This document shows, piece by piece, positions 14,880 through 25,278 of a DNA stretch of 64,000 nucleotides. The DNA is taken from assembly GCF_051622035.1 (NCBI RefSeq), contig NC_135366.1, positions 2,201,001 to 2,265,000 of the forward strand, in the 5' to 3' direction. Within the stretch, counting starts at the first letter, position 1. Each line of letters opens with the position of its first letter. The notes beneath the pieces were generated by a model that saw nothing but the letters and a program-made list of their open reading frames with translations, ran no database searches and was not told the origin of the DNA. The position numbers were made by a program, and so were the translations under genes. The DNA is from Arctopsyche grandis. Taxonomy: Eukaryota > Arthropoda > Insecta > Trichoptera > Hydropsychidae.

Positions 14880-15310
14880 ATCGAAACAAATGACAGGCGG
14901 CGGGTAAAAGTGACGTTTCGAAGTAAATGGGCGTAAATGGGATATCGAATGGGGGCCAAACGGTTTACGTCAAACGCCGGGACGACTGGCGATTGGCGAT
15001 TGGCGATTGGCGATTGGCGAGTGACGAGTGGCGATCGACCCGTCAGTAAGGGCGGGGTGACGTTTAGGGCTGTCGCGGGGGGTGGGGGTGGAGGGGGTGG
15101 GGGGCGCAGACTCCGGGGGCGACTGACATGCGGGTGAGTTCTCGGAGACACGCCCGGCCGACGGCAGCGCCTCAACACCGGCGCCACACACTCCGATACC
15201 TTCCGCTCGCAACGAAACCGACACGATCGACTAATTCACTCCCAACTGCAGACACCACTCGGCCATGTCCGAACTCGTCTCGTTTCCTTTTCAGCCGATC
15301 CATTTGCAAT
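14880..15310. promoter_or_regulatory. GC- and CpG-rich block, candidate AP-2 mu promoter
   Basis: Sharp rise in GC in an AT-rich neighbourhood. It holds a minisatellite of GGCGATT units (about 14990-15035) and a G-rich run near 15077-15102 able to form a quadruplex. It lies upstream of the minus-strand AP-2 mu gene, whose leader must contain at least one upstream non-coding exon. A strong plus-strand donor (GCGGGTGAGT, about 15130) means a plus-strand first exon is also possible. Open frames here are by-products of the GC content. Confidence 0.45.
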
Positions 15311-15472
15311 CTGGGAAGATTCTAATTGGGAAATTTAGCAGGTTGTGCCTTTGATTCGTTTAGTATGTAGGAGTTGTAGGAATATAGCACAACTTGTGCT
15401 ATTCCGAATCAAAGCCAGTGATCTCATTATATTTCACAACAATACACAAGTCTTGAGGTCTGACCGCACTAA

Positions 15473-15650
15473 AGTCTGTTCATACCTATTCAGCACGACC
15501 CGAATCCTGCAAGTACGGACAGTATTCTTTAGTACATTATATATATATATGAATGCGTAAATGCGCATGCGTGAATGTACCAAAGAATACTATCCGCACT
15601 TGCAGGACACCTGCAGGATACGGGTCGTGCTGGATAGGTATGAACAGATC
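15473..15650. mobile_element. Short palindromic MITE
   Basis: GTCTGTTCATACCTATTCAG at the left pairs with CTGGATAGGTATGAACAGA at the right, and the arms continue (CACGACCCG/CGGGTCGTG, CAGTATTCTTT/AAAGAATACT) to a (TA)n centre near 15540. About 178 bp, a near-complete hairpin. It lies next to Harbinger transposase fragments but no direct link is shown. Confidence 0.6.
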
Positions 15651-15674
15651 TCTAGGCGTCAAACGAACGATTCT

Positions 15675-15914
15675 TCAGTTCACAACAGTACGTGACCAAA
15701 TATTGTTTGTATGAAATTGTATGAAACATATCGCACTAAGCGATAGTCGCATGACTTTTCGACCAACTTTGACGCAAGATGTCGTTTGCGACGTGACGAA
15801 GTGTCGTTGAGTGGGGGTTGCCTTGCGACAATTATTCTCCTTCTTCATATCGTGACTTTGAAATAGCATGTAGCCATAATATTTTGGTTTTTCTCGATTG
15901 TTCTTCTTCCTCAC
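15675..15914 (-). pseudogene. PIF/Harbinger transposase N-terminal fragment, minus strand
   Basis: Minus-strand frame contains EEEEQSRKTKILWLHAISKS, matching the plus-strand fragment at 16955-17045. The R-K-x-(L/W)-W-x-H-x-I pattern is the N-terminal signature of Harbinger (HARBI1-like) transposases. The two fragments are inverted relative to each other and flank LTR-like debris. Not a complete gene. Confidence 0.45.
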
Positions 15915-16068
15915 TATGCGTCAAACGAACTATCCGAAACTTCACAACAGTGTGCGACAATAGTAGGTAAACCGCACTTGAACGACAGCGATGCGACATT
16001 ACGCAGTAAATTATGTCAATCATTCGTTCAGTACCTCGGAGCAAGATCGACGAAACGGACGCTATTAT

Positions 16069-16600
16069 AGTGTAGGCGGGGTACGATGTGTTGACCGTAT
16101 CCCGGCCTAACGAAACACTGTTGTGTGGTTCAAAGATGGGGTCACCAATGTAGGCGGGGTAGCGATGTGTTGACAGCGCTGTTGGATGATCAGAAGGTTG
16201 CGTAGATCACGTCGGATTAGTACCAATGTAGGCGGGTTACATGTGTGTTGACCGTATCCCGGCCTAACGAAACACTGTTGTGCTAGTTTTATAAAGTTTT
16301 ATTGTTTGCCTATGGTTGTACAAAGGTATGGTATTTGTGGGCAAAAGTATGTCGTTCAGCGGTCTCTGGATATGGTAGAGTGTCGCTGGCTCAGCATTCA
16401 GCTATGTACGGAAGGTCTCTGGATACGGCAGTGTGTTGCTGGCTCGTCCGGCTGGTTGATCTTCCAAGTCCGCGTAGTGTAGTGGTGGCTGGTCAGGAGC
16501 TGTATGTTGACTGGTCTGCTGCTGTGTGTCGACGCTTGCTGCTGTGGGTCGACTGGCGTTGTTTGGGTTGTACCTCCTTTTATAGTGTTTCTGGAATCGC
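16069..16600 (-). mobile_element. LTR-retroelement fossil fragments
   Basis: A ~55-bp segment beginning TGTAGGCGGGGTA and including CCCGGCCTAACGAAACAC occurs at about 16069 and 16227, with a partial third at about 16148. On the minus strand each ends ...CCGCCTACA followed by TTGGT..., the kind of LTR/primer-site junction seen in insect LTR retrotransposons. An AATAAA lies upstream on that strand (about 16295). Rearranged and broken; family not assigned. Confidence 0.35.
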
Positions 16601-16611
16601 CTGACCGATGG

Positions 16612-16868
16612 TGGTGGTTTGTTGATGCGTAAGAAAGGAATGCACTTTTGTCGAGGCGTAGAATTTTCTGGAACGCTTGATGGAAGTGGTTATTGATGCG
16701 TACGAGCATTTAGTTGTTGATGCGTACAAGAGGAATTTGCTTTCGTCGAGGCGTAGTATTTTCTGGAATGCTTGATGAAAGTGGTCGTACGAGCTTTTAG
16801 TTGTTGATGCGTACAAGAGGAATTTGCTTTCGTCGAGGCGTAGTATTTTCTGGAATGCTTGATGCTGT
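16612..16868 (-). repeat. ~93-bp tandem repeat, open on the minus strand
   Basis: Three units, the last two nearly identical (about 16702-16794 and 16795-16864), share GTTGATGCGTACAAGAGGAA and TTCTGGAATGCTTGATG. The unit length is a multiple of three, so a minus-strand frame stays open and gives ~31-residue repeats with FQKILRLDESKFLLYAS. No protein family recognised; chance openness of a tandem repeat is likely. Confidence 0.5.
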
Positions 16869-16883
16869 TCCGCTCGATGTATT

Positions 16884-17087
16884 TTGTTGTTGCGGAATAT
16901 TCTCGAAGGTTTCGATGACGATGACGACGACGAGATTCCTACAATAGTATCTTTGATATGTGAGGAAGAAGATAAATCGAGAAAAACCAAAAGATTATGG
17001 CTACATGCTATTTCAAAGTCACGGTATGAAGAAGGAGTGGGGAGAAGATATGATAGTGTGTTAATTAGTCACGATACGTTTAATTGA
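16884..17087 (+). pseudogene. PIF/Harbinger transposase N-terminal fragment, plus strand
   Basis: The frame reads LLRNILEGFDDDDDDEIP and then EEEDKSRKTKRLWLHAISKS, ending soon after. Same motif as the minus-strand fragment at 15675. The catalytic part is absent. Confidence 0.45.
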
Positions 17088-17146
17088 GTTTTGGAATAAT
17101 TATTGTGTTAAAATATAACGTTTTTGTACGCTCTTTTATTAATTTT

Positions 17147-17384
17147 GTGAGTGAAATGTCGCGTGAGTGATTTATCTGTAATTGTAATGTCCGTGGGTGA
17201 TTTGTCACGTGAGTGATTTGTCACGTGAGTGATTTGTCACGTGAGTGATTTGTCACGTGAGTGATTTGTCACGTGAGTGATTTATCTGTGAGTGTAATGG
17301 CCGTGAGCCAGTTGTCGCGTGAGTGAAATTTCGTGCGCGTAACGCCGTTGAGTGTAAAGTCCGTGAGTGATTTGTCGTGACACC
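17147..17384. repeat. 16-bp tandem array with five CACGTG boxes, Foldback-like arm
   Basis: Unit GTGAGTGATTTGTCAC; five exact junctions create CACGTG at 17206, 17222, 17238, 17254 and 17270, with diverged units on both sides. The outer end ...GTGATTTGTCGTGACACC matches, inverted, the GGTGTCAC-type end of the Foldback-like element at 8825. No inverted partner arm is seen. It lies about 1 kb upstream of PEX14. Confidence 0.6.
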
Positions 17385-17640
17385 GTTTTCTGTACGGCAA
17401 TTTTCCCGTGCGGCTGGAGATCCGCGCGAGCGATTTTCGTAGCGCCGGTTATCCTGTTAGCGATTCACATTTGGGATGTAATCATCGAACCACTCTATGT
17501 TCCACTTGAATAGAAGCGCATTCCAGAGGGGCACAGGCAACTGTGTAAAGTATGCGAGTGTATTGACCTCGATAAAGAATAGTACGTGATGTGCTATATT
17601 CCTACACCTTCGTTAAAATTAGGGCAAAGACACCATTAAC

Positions 17641-17765
17641 CAGTGGCGTGGACTAGTGGTTAGCATATTATTCTTTTGAGCAGAGTGTCACGGGTTTGAT
17701 TCCCACTAGAGTCCCGCTACTGGCCAGACTTTGGTTTGTGACTTAAGGTCTATAGTTTTACAGGT
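17641..17765 (+). mobile_element. tRNA-derived SINE (5' part)
   Basis: A box region TAGTGGTTAGCATATTATTC and B box GGGTTTGATTCCC about 35 bp later, in a segment that matches the minus-strand SINE at 54866-55033. Pol III promoter layout is intact but the tail is short. Confidence 0.6.
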
Positions 17766-18279
17766 CGTGTTTTGCTGATCTCTCTGATGATGCTCGCGTC
17801 TCTCTGCTGCAGCGTGACGTATGTGTATTATGTGTGGCGGGTAAGGTATATACAAATAAAACAGGTTGTAAGTCTGTTTTATGGATTATATTTATCTATA
17901 ATCACTAGTTATATACAGAGAGCAAACAGGAGGGACGTGTGGGGAGACTGAGGAGCTAGTTAGTAGTGAGATCATCGTCTTGGGGGTTTCCATGTAATCG
18001 CACTTATTGCACTTATTCCGTATAATCGCAAATTGGCCCAACGTCAAAGATCAGAAAGACGCTTCTTGGAAAATGTTTTTATAGGTACAAAAATCGATTT
18101 AATTGAGTTGCTACAGTACCTAAGTGCCTATGCATGAGTCGAGCCTGAAGAGGAAGTATTAAAGGTTTATGACAGTAATGATAGCTGCTCACACAATCGG
18201 AATCTAAAGTGTTTGCTTATTATTAAGCTATCTGGAATGAAAAAATGGTATAGTTTTTCTCAACATTTTCCAATTTTAG
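17766..18279. other. Upstream flank of PEX14, nothing recognised
   Basis: No coding frame. An AG acceptor-like site (CAATTTTAG, ending 18279) lies upstream of the PEX14 start, so a 5' UTR intron is possible but not shown. Confidence 0.35.
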
Positions 18280-18397
18280 CGTATGGCAACATTGCATACA
18301 ATTGAAAAAATTGCAACACCAACGATTAGTATGCTCGATGCCATTGTCGGCGGTGGGTTTCGCGTTTCCTCACTGCTGTGAATACATTTTACTGAGG

Positions 18398-21300
18398 ATG
18401 ACCAGCTCCGGAGGCTTAGGCTCCGGCGCTTCGCCCCTCAGAGAGGATCTGGTCAGTCAAATATTAAACACACACATACCTCGATTCACCGGCACTCTGC
18501 ATTCGCACTTGTCAAACATCTCAAGTGTCAAAAGTCATAGTCCAATATCATAGAAGATATTGACGTTTCCCAAAAAAAAATTTTTTTTGACACATTAACA
18601 CTACTTTGAACAATCCATGAATACACCACTTGTCTCTAATGGATATATAATTTTAAGTTAATAATGATGAAGCCATAATATTCTTGACACAAATACCTTT
18701 CACCTATGTACATAAATATTCGTCTACAGGTTTTAGATTAATATTATTAACAATATATTCCAACATTTATATTATAAAAATCTATTTTATTTTATTTTTA
18801 CTGGCTTATTATTTATTTTCATTGAATATTATTTTTTAATTTTATATTTAAAAACCTTATGATGAATCCGTTTATGTATCTAAAAATATATACATGTATA
18901 AATAAAATATTGTTTTTATAATATGAAAAATTATCATAATATAATTTATGTGCATACATTTATAAAACTGAATGTCATTGTCTTTGTTTCTTAATGACTT
19001 TTAATCGCTTTATTCAATTTGAATCAAACTTTCCATAGTTACCTTCTGTGATTCTGAAATGTGTATGAAATTTTGCTGTTGAAATCTTTTTTCACACTCC
19101 TATATATGTATATTTAATTATATATAAATATAAAACAGATCCATCGAAGAAATGCTAGGCTTAAAATGTATTGTTCTCAAAATTTTCATACTATATTTAA
19201 CACACTTTGTGTAATGCCGGACTCAAATCGGTAAACATTTGCATTTCGCATAATAAAAATCGATTAGAGTCCTTCAGAATTGCGAATACAAATAAATTCA
19301 TTAGCACATTCGACACTACCGCATGTCAATTTAAATATTGCATTTACAAAATTGCAATATTTCGGTCATCGGGGATACCTGCAATGTCACTACGACCCGA
19401 TATGAATAATAAAACATTTCTCAATTGCTCAACACGTAGATTTGACCTCACGTTTCTTTCCAGATAACCACAGCAGTGAAGTTCCTCTCAAATCCGAACA
19501 TCCAACGGAGTCCTCTGGACCAGAAACAAAGCTTCCTGCGTGCCAAAGGTCTCACCGAAGACGAGATCCACAAAGCCTTCGAGAAAGGAGCCGCCCTGCT
19601 TACAATTCCCACCGTAGCCTCATCGGAACTACTCATGTACAGACACTCTAAAACTTCCTGGCTCCGAGATCTATTCCTTTCCGTCGCACTATTCGGTGGA
19701 GTCACTTACGGCCTCTATTGGATTTATAAGGTTACCTTTTTTTTTATTATTTCAATGCATTATATTAAAGTTAATTAACGTTAATAACTAACAACATACC
19801 TCAGTGGTTAGCGTATAATGCTATCAACTGAGGGGTTCAATCCCTGACCCAGTGTTGCTGGCCTGGCCATGGATATATATGACTCCAGGTCGATCGTTTC
19901 CTATTAGATTTTACCAATTTATCTGATTTCATTATTGAAACGGTTCCAAACAAATTGGCTGATGGACCCAATTTTATATTTTCCCATAATGTGGTTATCC
20001 AGTTGCCCCTGAGCGACATCTATGGTATTAAACTTGTTACATATGTATATAAATTTTGAAATCATATTAAAATAGTGGTAGGATGGTTTTTGCCAATTTG
20101 ACGAGGAACTGTTTCAACAATGGAATCAGATAAATTGTGATTAGGACAATATGCTTTTGGGGTGTTAACTTCGTAGAAAACCTTATGTTTTTTGCTCTCT
20201 TGCATTCTGCACTGTTGGAACGTGTATTGTTATTTACCATTGCCCTATATTGACCATCCCCCATATAGTTACAACACCAAAACTATACTTAGCTTAGGCA
20301 AATAAACTCGACACAAAAACAATACTCTCTCTGTATTCCTTTAGAACAGCGGTTGCCTAATTTTGTTATACGCCTCGGCATAAACAAGTCTTTAATTGAT
20401 TTTGTAAGATAGTGAAGCTTATCAAATCCCCAAATAAGGAAAAAATCGTCATAGAAAGTTCTTATATATTCATATTGTCAATCTATTTAAGGCAACAGTT
20501 TGTCAAAATGCTGTTAATTTTTTAATGGGAGGCAAATTTAGTGCGAAAACACACTGAATGGTACGTGGTACGTGTTTTGTTTTTAGATGCTAGAAAAAAC
20601 GCACCACCCCTAGCCCATATACATGGTACACAGTAATAAAAATCACCCCCTGGGGTGTTTTCGGTGATATTTTATCCGTGCTTGACAGTGATCGAAATGT
20701 AATAGAAGTATATGCACTCTGCTCGTGCAACTACACCCGAATTCGGTTTGGCGACATGACATTCCGGTTCTGTGATTATTCCGCAAAAAACGATCTCGCA
20801 CAATTCACTAAAATCTCGATCACGGAACATCTGGCACCCAAAAACTCCATCAATCGAAAGCCACCCATGCGAAATATTGTACTAACGAGAACTCGAGTGC
20901 CAGATGTTCTGTGATCGAGATTTTAATGAATGGAATAATCCGTTTACCGACGTTCCGTACTACTCTGTGTGTTTTCGCCCTTAAACTTTTGCCCCGGGCG
21001 TAACTTTTTTTCGACTGTTTCATCTCTGTCCATTTTCTTAACTCTTTTTAGTATTATATTCGACATAAACGAATGAGTGTAGAAAACAGTCACAACGTTT
21101 TACAAAAAAATATGAAAATAATCGATAATTAGTGATGATTGGGTACCTATTTTGATTTTTGCCTCTAAACTGACATTTTTGTACTTGTGACGTCATCAAC
21201 CTTGCCTTTGGCAGTCTTGGACTAAATTGACGACACATTATCGTCAATTTAGTCCAAGATATAGATTGGAGTGCGTTTCAGAAATGGCTGGAGACCTTCC

Positions 21301-21845
21301 TGTTTGGCGACAGGCCGAGGAGAAAAACAACCGAGGAGCGTTTCAACGATCTGAAACGGTCCATCGAAGGTCTCATCCACGAGCTGAAGCAGGAGATCAT
21401 AACCGTCCGTTCAGAAGTCGACCGGCTGAACAACATCCAAGGATGCAACTCGGTCACCAGAGGACAGATAGATAGTCTCAAAGCCGACATTGCTTCCGTT
21501 AAAGGAATACTTCTCAATAGGTATTCAACATTCGTCTTTGCATGTGTGTGTGTGTGGTATTTTTCAGGATTTGAAGCACATTCGTTCGGTTTCAGGAACC
21601 AATTTCCGTCGCTGAGCATCCGAGCGGAGCCGCCGTCCATTCCGGCGTGGCAGCTGCAAAGCTCCGCTCATCATCAGGTGGAGGGCGACACCAGCCCTCC
21701 GCAGAGCGATCACGAAAAAGAGGGCAAGGAGCAGGACGATGATCTCTTGCGAGGACGGGGAGAGAGGAGCGAGTCGGGAGGCTCGAACAGCAGCGAGGGG
21801 GAAGTCGTCACCAAGAACAGTGACAGCAGCTTAGAAATAATGTGA
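18398..21845 (+). CDS. Pex14: Peroxisomal membrane protein PEX14
   Basis: Docking component of the peroxisomal matrix protein import machinery; binds the PEX5 receptor through its N-terminal domain. Four exons: 18398-18451, 19464-19730, 21282-21520 and 21596-21845, all GT-AG and in phase, 269 residues (human is 377; insect forms are shorter). The conserved domain begins at REDLITTAVKFL (residues 15-26) and includes SPLDQKQSFLRAKGLTEDEI. A single hydrophobic segment (about residues 85-106, DLFLSVALFGGVTYGLYWIY) is followed by a coiled-coil-prone stretch with ERFNDLKRSIEGLIHELKQE and the family sequence GILLNRNQFP, then an acidic Ser/Glu-rich tail. The ATG is the first in frame upstream of the conserved domain. 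Donor of exon 2 is weak (GTTACC). Intron 2 carries a SINE, repeat R1 and a perfect hairpin just before exon 3. Confidence 0.95.
19797..20012 (+). mobile_element. tRNA-derived SINE in PEX14 intron 2
   Basis: A box region GTGGTTAGCGTATAATG, perfect B box GGTTCAATCCC, then the family body GACTCCAGGTCGATCGTTTCC and the 3' part ATTATTGAAACGGTTCC. The body matches copies at 54866, 57146 and 57607. Confidence 0.75.
20083..20141 (-). mobile_element. SINE 3' fragment, inverted
   Basis: GAACTGTTTCAACAATGGAATCAGATAAATTG is the reverse complement of the SINE 3' region; only the tail half is present. It lies just downstream of the plus-strand copy. Confidence 0.5.
20208..20945. repeat. Repeat family R1, copy 1
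   Basis: About 735 bp, nearly identical in order to 31470-32232: GCACTGTTGGAACGTGTATTG at the start, AGAACAGCGGTTGCC, CACCCCCTGGGGTGTTTTCG, ending in a palindromic part. In this copy GGAACATCTGGCAC (20825-20838) pairs with GTGCCAGATGTTC (20897-20909) and the pairing extends over about 60 bp. Lies in PEX14 intron 2. Non-coding. Confidence 0.65.
21215..21259. promoter_or_regulatory. Perfect 19-bp hairpin before PEX14 exon 3
   Basis: TCTTGGACTAAATTGACGA (21215-21233) and TCGTCAATTTAGTCCAAGA (21241-21259) are perfect inverted copies with a 7-nt loop CACATTA. The stem ends 22 nt before exon 3 (21282), close to the branch-point and polypyrimidine zone. It could affect 3' splice-site use; origin as a tiny palindromic insertion is also possible. 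Confidence 0.6.
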
Positions 21846-22248
21846 GCTGTAGTGATAGCATCCGCTTTGGTGGCTAGCTTTTTTTTTGTACCTAATCAAA
21901 TAAGACGTGGAACAGGTGAACGTACCTGACCCGGTTTTGTCGAAAGTTTTGGAATGCACTCCACATTCCCGAGTCGAATTAGAGAAAGTCTAGGTTGTTG
22001 TCCAATAACCGGCTTCTAGCCCTTTTCACTCTTGATTGATATGTTTGCTTTTCATCATACATACTTCATTTCACGCACATGGAGATATATAAACTTTCGC
22101 TTTTGATTCAAATTTGCTACCCGCAAACACCCGCAGCATGATTTTTATACCAACTGACGTAAAATTTTAATATTTCAGTCAAAAGCGGCTATAAAACTCA
22201 AGAACATCATATAATATCGCTATTCTGTGTGTCTGTGTATCTGCGATA
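21846..22248. other. PEX14 3' flank
   Basis: Probable 3' UTR and downstream sequence. No canonical AATAAA was found close to the stop. No other gene seen. Confidence 0.4.
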
Positions 22249-22249
22249 A

Positions 22250-22448
22250 CGCTTGCCGTACTATAATAGTTGTTTTGATCCGACTTACATATGTATGTAC
22301 GTCACAGTTAAAACACTGCCAACAAAATGTACGAATATAACAAAAGAAAAAACTTCTATATGTACTGTTTGCTACCGATGTTTCCTCTAGGAAATGTATC
22401 TGAGCATTTAAATTAATTAATTTTTCTATTGGTGTTTTATATTGTTTA
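22250..22448 (+). repeat. Repeat shared with 12670-12698 plus 13632-13830
   Basis: Uninterrupted copy of the repeat that the long-TIR element at 12699 invaded: CCGTACTATAATAGTTGTTT continues without insertion. Ends where a minus-strand Helitron begins. Confidence 0.6.
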
Positions 22449-23086
22449 CTAGTTGTTTTACCCGGCTTCGCTCATTATTTGTAAATATTGTTGCGTAGGG
22501 GTGGGTGGAGGATCCGAGTAAAAAGCCAAAGTCGTTTCACGGCATTTATTGGTGATTAAGGAGATACACGCACTGGCAGTGCTCTGTCCAGAATGTCTTG
22601 ATATCGCTTAAGTACCGCCTTATAAGGGATCGGTCGCTCAGGGCATCTTCAACGTCCGGTTACTTCCCTATTGTTTAGGCATGTACCCGGATGTGTATTC
22701 CCACGACACTCAGTCCCACGGTATCGGTCACTTCTGAGAAGGGACCAATAGCGGCCAATTCGGTGGCCATTGTTTAGCCTACTTGCACTGAGTCCGCAGA
22801 TAATCCTCGAAACCAATTATAACGGTCGCACAGTGTCAGGGATGCGCCTCGGCCTAATCCGATTGCACTTAACCGGCGGCTCTTTTTAGTATACGCTACA
22901 ATATAAACAGTTTAAACATGGCGAATCTAATAGTAAATAGTCATTTGTTTTTTTATTAAATTTATTTGAATCGAAAAAAATGTAATATTCAACCAATTGA
23001 ATTGTTGTTATAGAAACTTTTTTGTTTTCTAAGTTCCCAACCAAAGATACAAACCTACAAAGTCGCTTTCGAAATTATATATTAGA
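22449..23086 (-). mobile_element. Helitron, minus strand, interrupted by a solo LTR
   Basis: Minus-strand 5' end TCTAATATATAATTTCGAAAG (ending at 23086) and 3' end GCGAAGCCGGGTAAAACAACTAG (22449-22471). Without the LTR at 22489-22900 it is about 225 bp, the size of its relatives. Abuts the next copy at 23087 head to tail. Confidence 0.65.
22489..22900 (-). mobile_element. Solo LTR inside a Helitron
   Basis: 412 bp. Plus-strand ends are TGTTGCGTAGGGG and GTATACGCTACA; flanking ATAT is present on both sides (22485-22488, 22901-22904). On the minus strand it runs TGTAGCG...CAACA with an AATAAATG signal near the 3' end, so the element is minus oriented. The same LTR family is at 46689-47341. Fossil, no internal region. 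Confidence 0.82.
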
Positions 23087-23255
23087 CTAGTTGTTTTACC
23101 CGGCTTCGCTCAGTATTTATAATATAAACAGCTTAAGCATGGCGAATCTAATAGTAAATATTCATTTGTTTTTTTATTAAATTTATTTGATAAATAAATT
23201 TAATAAAAAATCTAAATGAATCGAAAAAAAATCGATTCGTCATTAATTTATATTC
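23087..23255 (-). mobile_element. Helitron 3' part, tandem with the previous one
   Basis: CTAG at 23087-23090 followed by the family 3' region; the 5' end is not recognised. On the minus strand its CTAG is directly followed by the TC start of the copy at 22449-23086. Confidence 0.5.
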
Positions 23256-23634
23256 AACAATGAATTGAAGAATTTTATAGTGTCATTTTTTCTTTCGAAT
23301 ATGATTGGTTATAATATTTAATTTCGTGAAGCAAATCCATCCCCGATATATACATATGTATATATATTATACATACATATGTTTCAGCGGGTTTTTTTTA
23401 TATAAAATAAAATTCCAAATTACCATTTGTACAGACGACAGTTTGCTGTTTTACAAGTTTTATTCGCGAGTCGTTGATATTTGACAGTCAACTTCCTGCG
23501 TTCCTTGTAAATTATAATATTTTACAATCGGTATTGTTACTTCAAGTAGAAAAATTATGTTGAATATTGAATGTTTTATAAGTTCAAAGAAAGCCAAATT
23601 ATTTTTTCAATTTAATAATCAAATAAAGAAAAAT

Positions 23635-23697
23635 GGGGGCGCCTCGCAGCGCCCTAGGCAAGTGCCTAGTTTGCTTTACCTTTGAGCCGGTCCTGCC
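23635..23697. mobile_element. hAT-like right end
   Basis: Ends GAGCCGGTCCTG, the reverse complement of CAGGACCGGCTC, with a subterminal TTGCCTAGGGCGC-type motif seen in hAT ends. The partner end was not found. Confidence 0.35.
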
Positions 23698-23702
23698 CAA
23701 AG

Positions 23703-25270
23703 CAAACATAGCCGATTCAGATGCAACAATTTGTTAATTATTTTTATGACGTTTTTAAGTCAAACAGATTTTATTGGTTTATTAGAAAAATCCTCGCAGA
23801 AATACATAATTGATCGATGGCGTGAAGCTCCATAGTAAATGAAGTCGAGTATAAAGATCGCAAAGTGCTAAAAAATTATAATAAGTGCCCTATTGTTGAT
23901 GAAAAATTTCATTACTATATTCGTGATCAGTGGGTCCAAATAAGTAAATTTTAATATCATGTGCCAATTGAAGTAGCTAAACTATATATATTGCAATCAC
24001 TTAAGCTGGTGATAATACATATGGTAAATTGGACTCAAATTACAAGCTGTTATTTTTTTATTTTGTAATATTTAATCCCTAACTGAAGCTATTATTTTAA
24101 TCCACTGGAATTATTTCAATCATAAGAGTGCAAAGGGTTAATTTTATTGTTATTTTTATACATATTTTATGGCGTTATAAATTTAGTTTGATTTTGATAT
24201 TATTTATTGTTTTGTTAAATTTTAAATAAAATAGTTTGTAGGTGAGAGAGCAGTCAAATATTATATCAAATACTGATTCTTAATTTAGACTGTTTTTATT
24301 AATTCTTTACTTCATCTACTTGTGATTAATTTACTATAGTCGATCCGAGCATGCTGTCGCATTCGTGCATTGTGTTTTAACATTGTAAGGACGTAAAATA
24401 TTTCTTTATTTTTATTAAATTATTTCTCTTATAATATTATTACAATATAATTCAATGCAAGGTCTTTAACAATATCACTGAAAGTTTTGCTGTCCATAAC
24501 ATGACGTTGACAATTACTTTAATCGTCCAAAAAATATAAATTTCCATTAATATAAAATATTATACGTATTCCATGAATAAATTAATAATATCAACAACTT
24601 ACGTATTTTATATTAAAATTTTATTAATGTAAATATTTCAAAACACCAAACGCGAACTCAAAACTTACAAAAAATTAAATTCAAATTCTACCGACGCACA
24701 AAAAATGCAATGCGAAACTGAAACGAAATGCGATTGGCCATCGCGGGTCGATTAAGTCTCATGCTAGATCGGTTCGACTAAAATTGCATAAATACTCATT
24801 GGGGTAGTGGCCTCATGTTAAGGCCTTTATGGGTCAACTACTTGGCCTTTAAAGCGGGCTTAATAAAATACTCATTAAAGATTATTGAGCCTTCTTTTTT
24901 CCATTTTTCCTTTTAACATACTATGTAGCTGTTTTAGCTTTATTTTATTTTTATTGTTACTAATATGCTATTATTTTTGTGCATAATTATTAACAATTTT
25001 TTTTAATATTTTATATTTATATATATAAATAAATAGCTCATTTTTTATTATACTTAGAATGAAAAAGTCACGACATGATTATTGATAAGCTTGTCTTTTT
25101 TTTACTTCGTTAAAAGTTAAATAATAATCATGTAAAATGTGTGCATGAATTAATAAGTTCCTCTTTGTTTACAGAACAGAAAATTTCATAAATACATAGT
25201 TAGAAAAGACGTGGAGTTTATATTTCGTACTTTCGTCAAGATAAGGTTAAGTCCTTTCAAATATATTATG
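23703..25270. other. AT-rich intergenic sequence, nothing recognised
   Basis: No coding frames or element ends recognised. Near 24690-24860 there is a less AT-rich patch with repeated AAGGCCT/TGGCCT motifs of unknown meaning. Confidence 0.35.
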
Positions 25271-25278
25271 TAATAATA

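Noticed and set aside
14864-15325. Overlapping frames of 60-107 codons on both strands
   Set aside because: GC-rich minisatellite and G-runs; no family motifs and no consistent codon use.
17204-17276. CRISPR-like regular repeats
   Set aside because: Units are directly contiguous with no unique spacers, and the surrounding genes are eukaryotic with introns. It is a tandem repeat.
23695-23703. Complete hAT element ending at about 23697
   Set aside because: Only one terminus (GAGCCGGTCCTG) was found; no partner end in the preceding 2 kb that is not part of another element.
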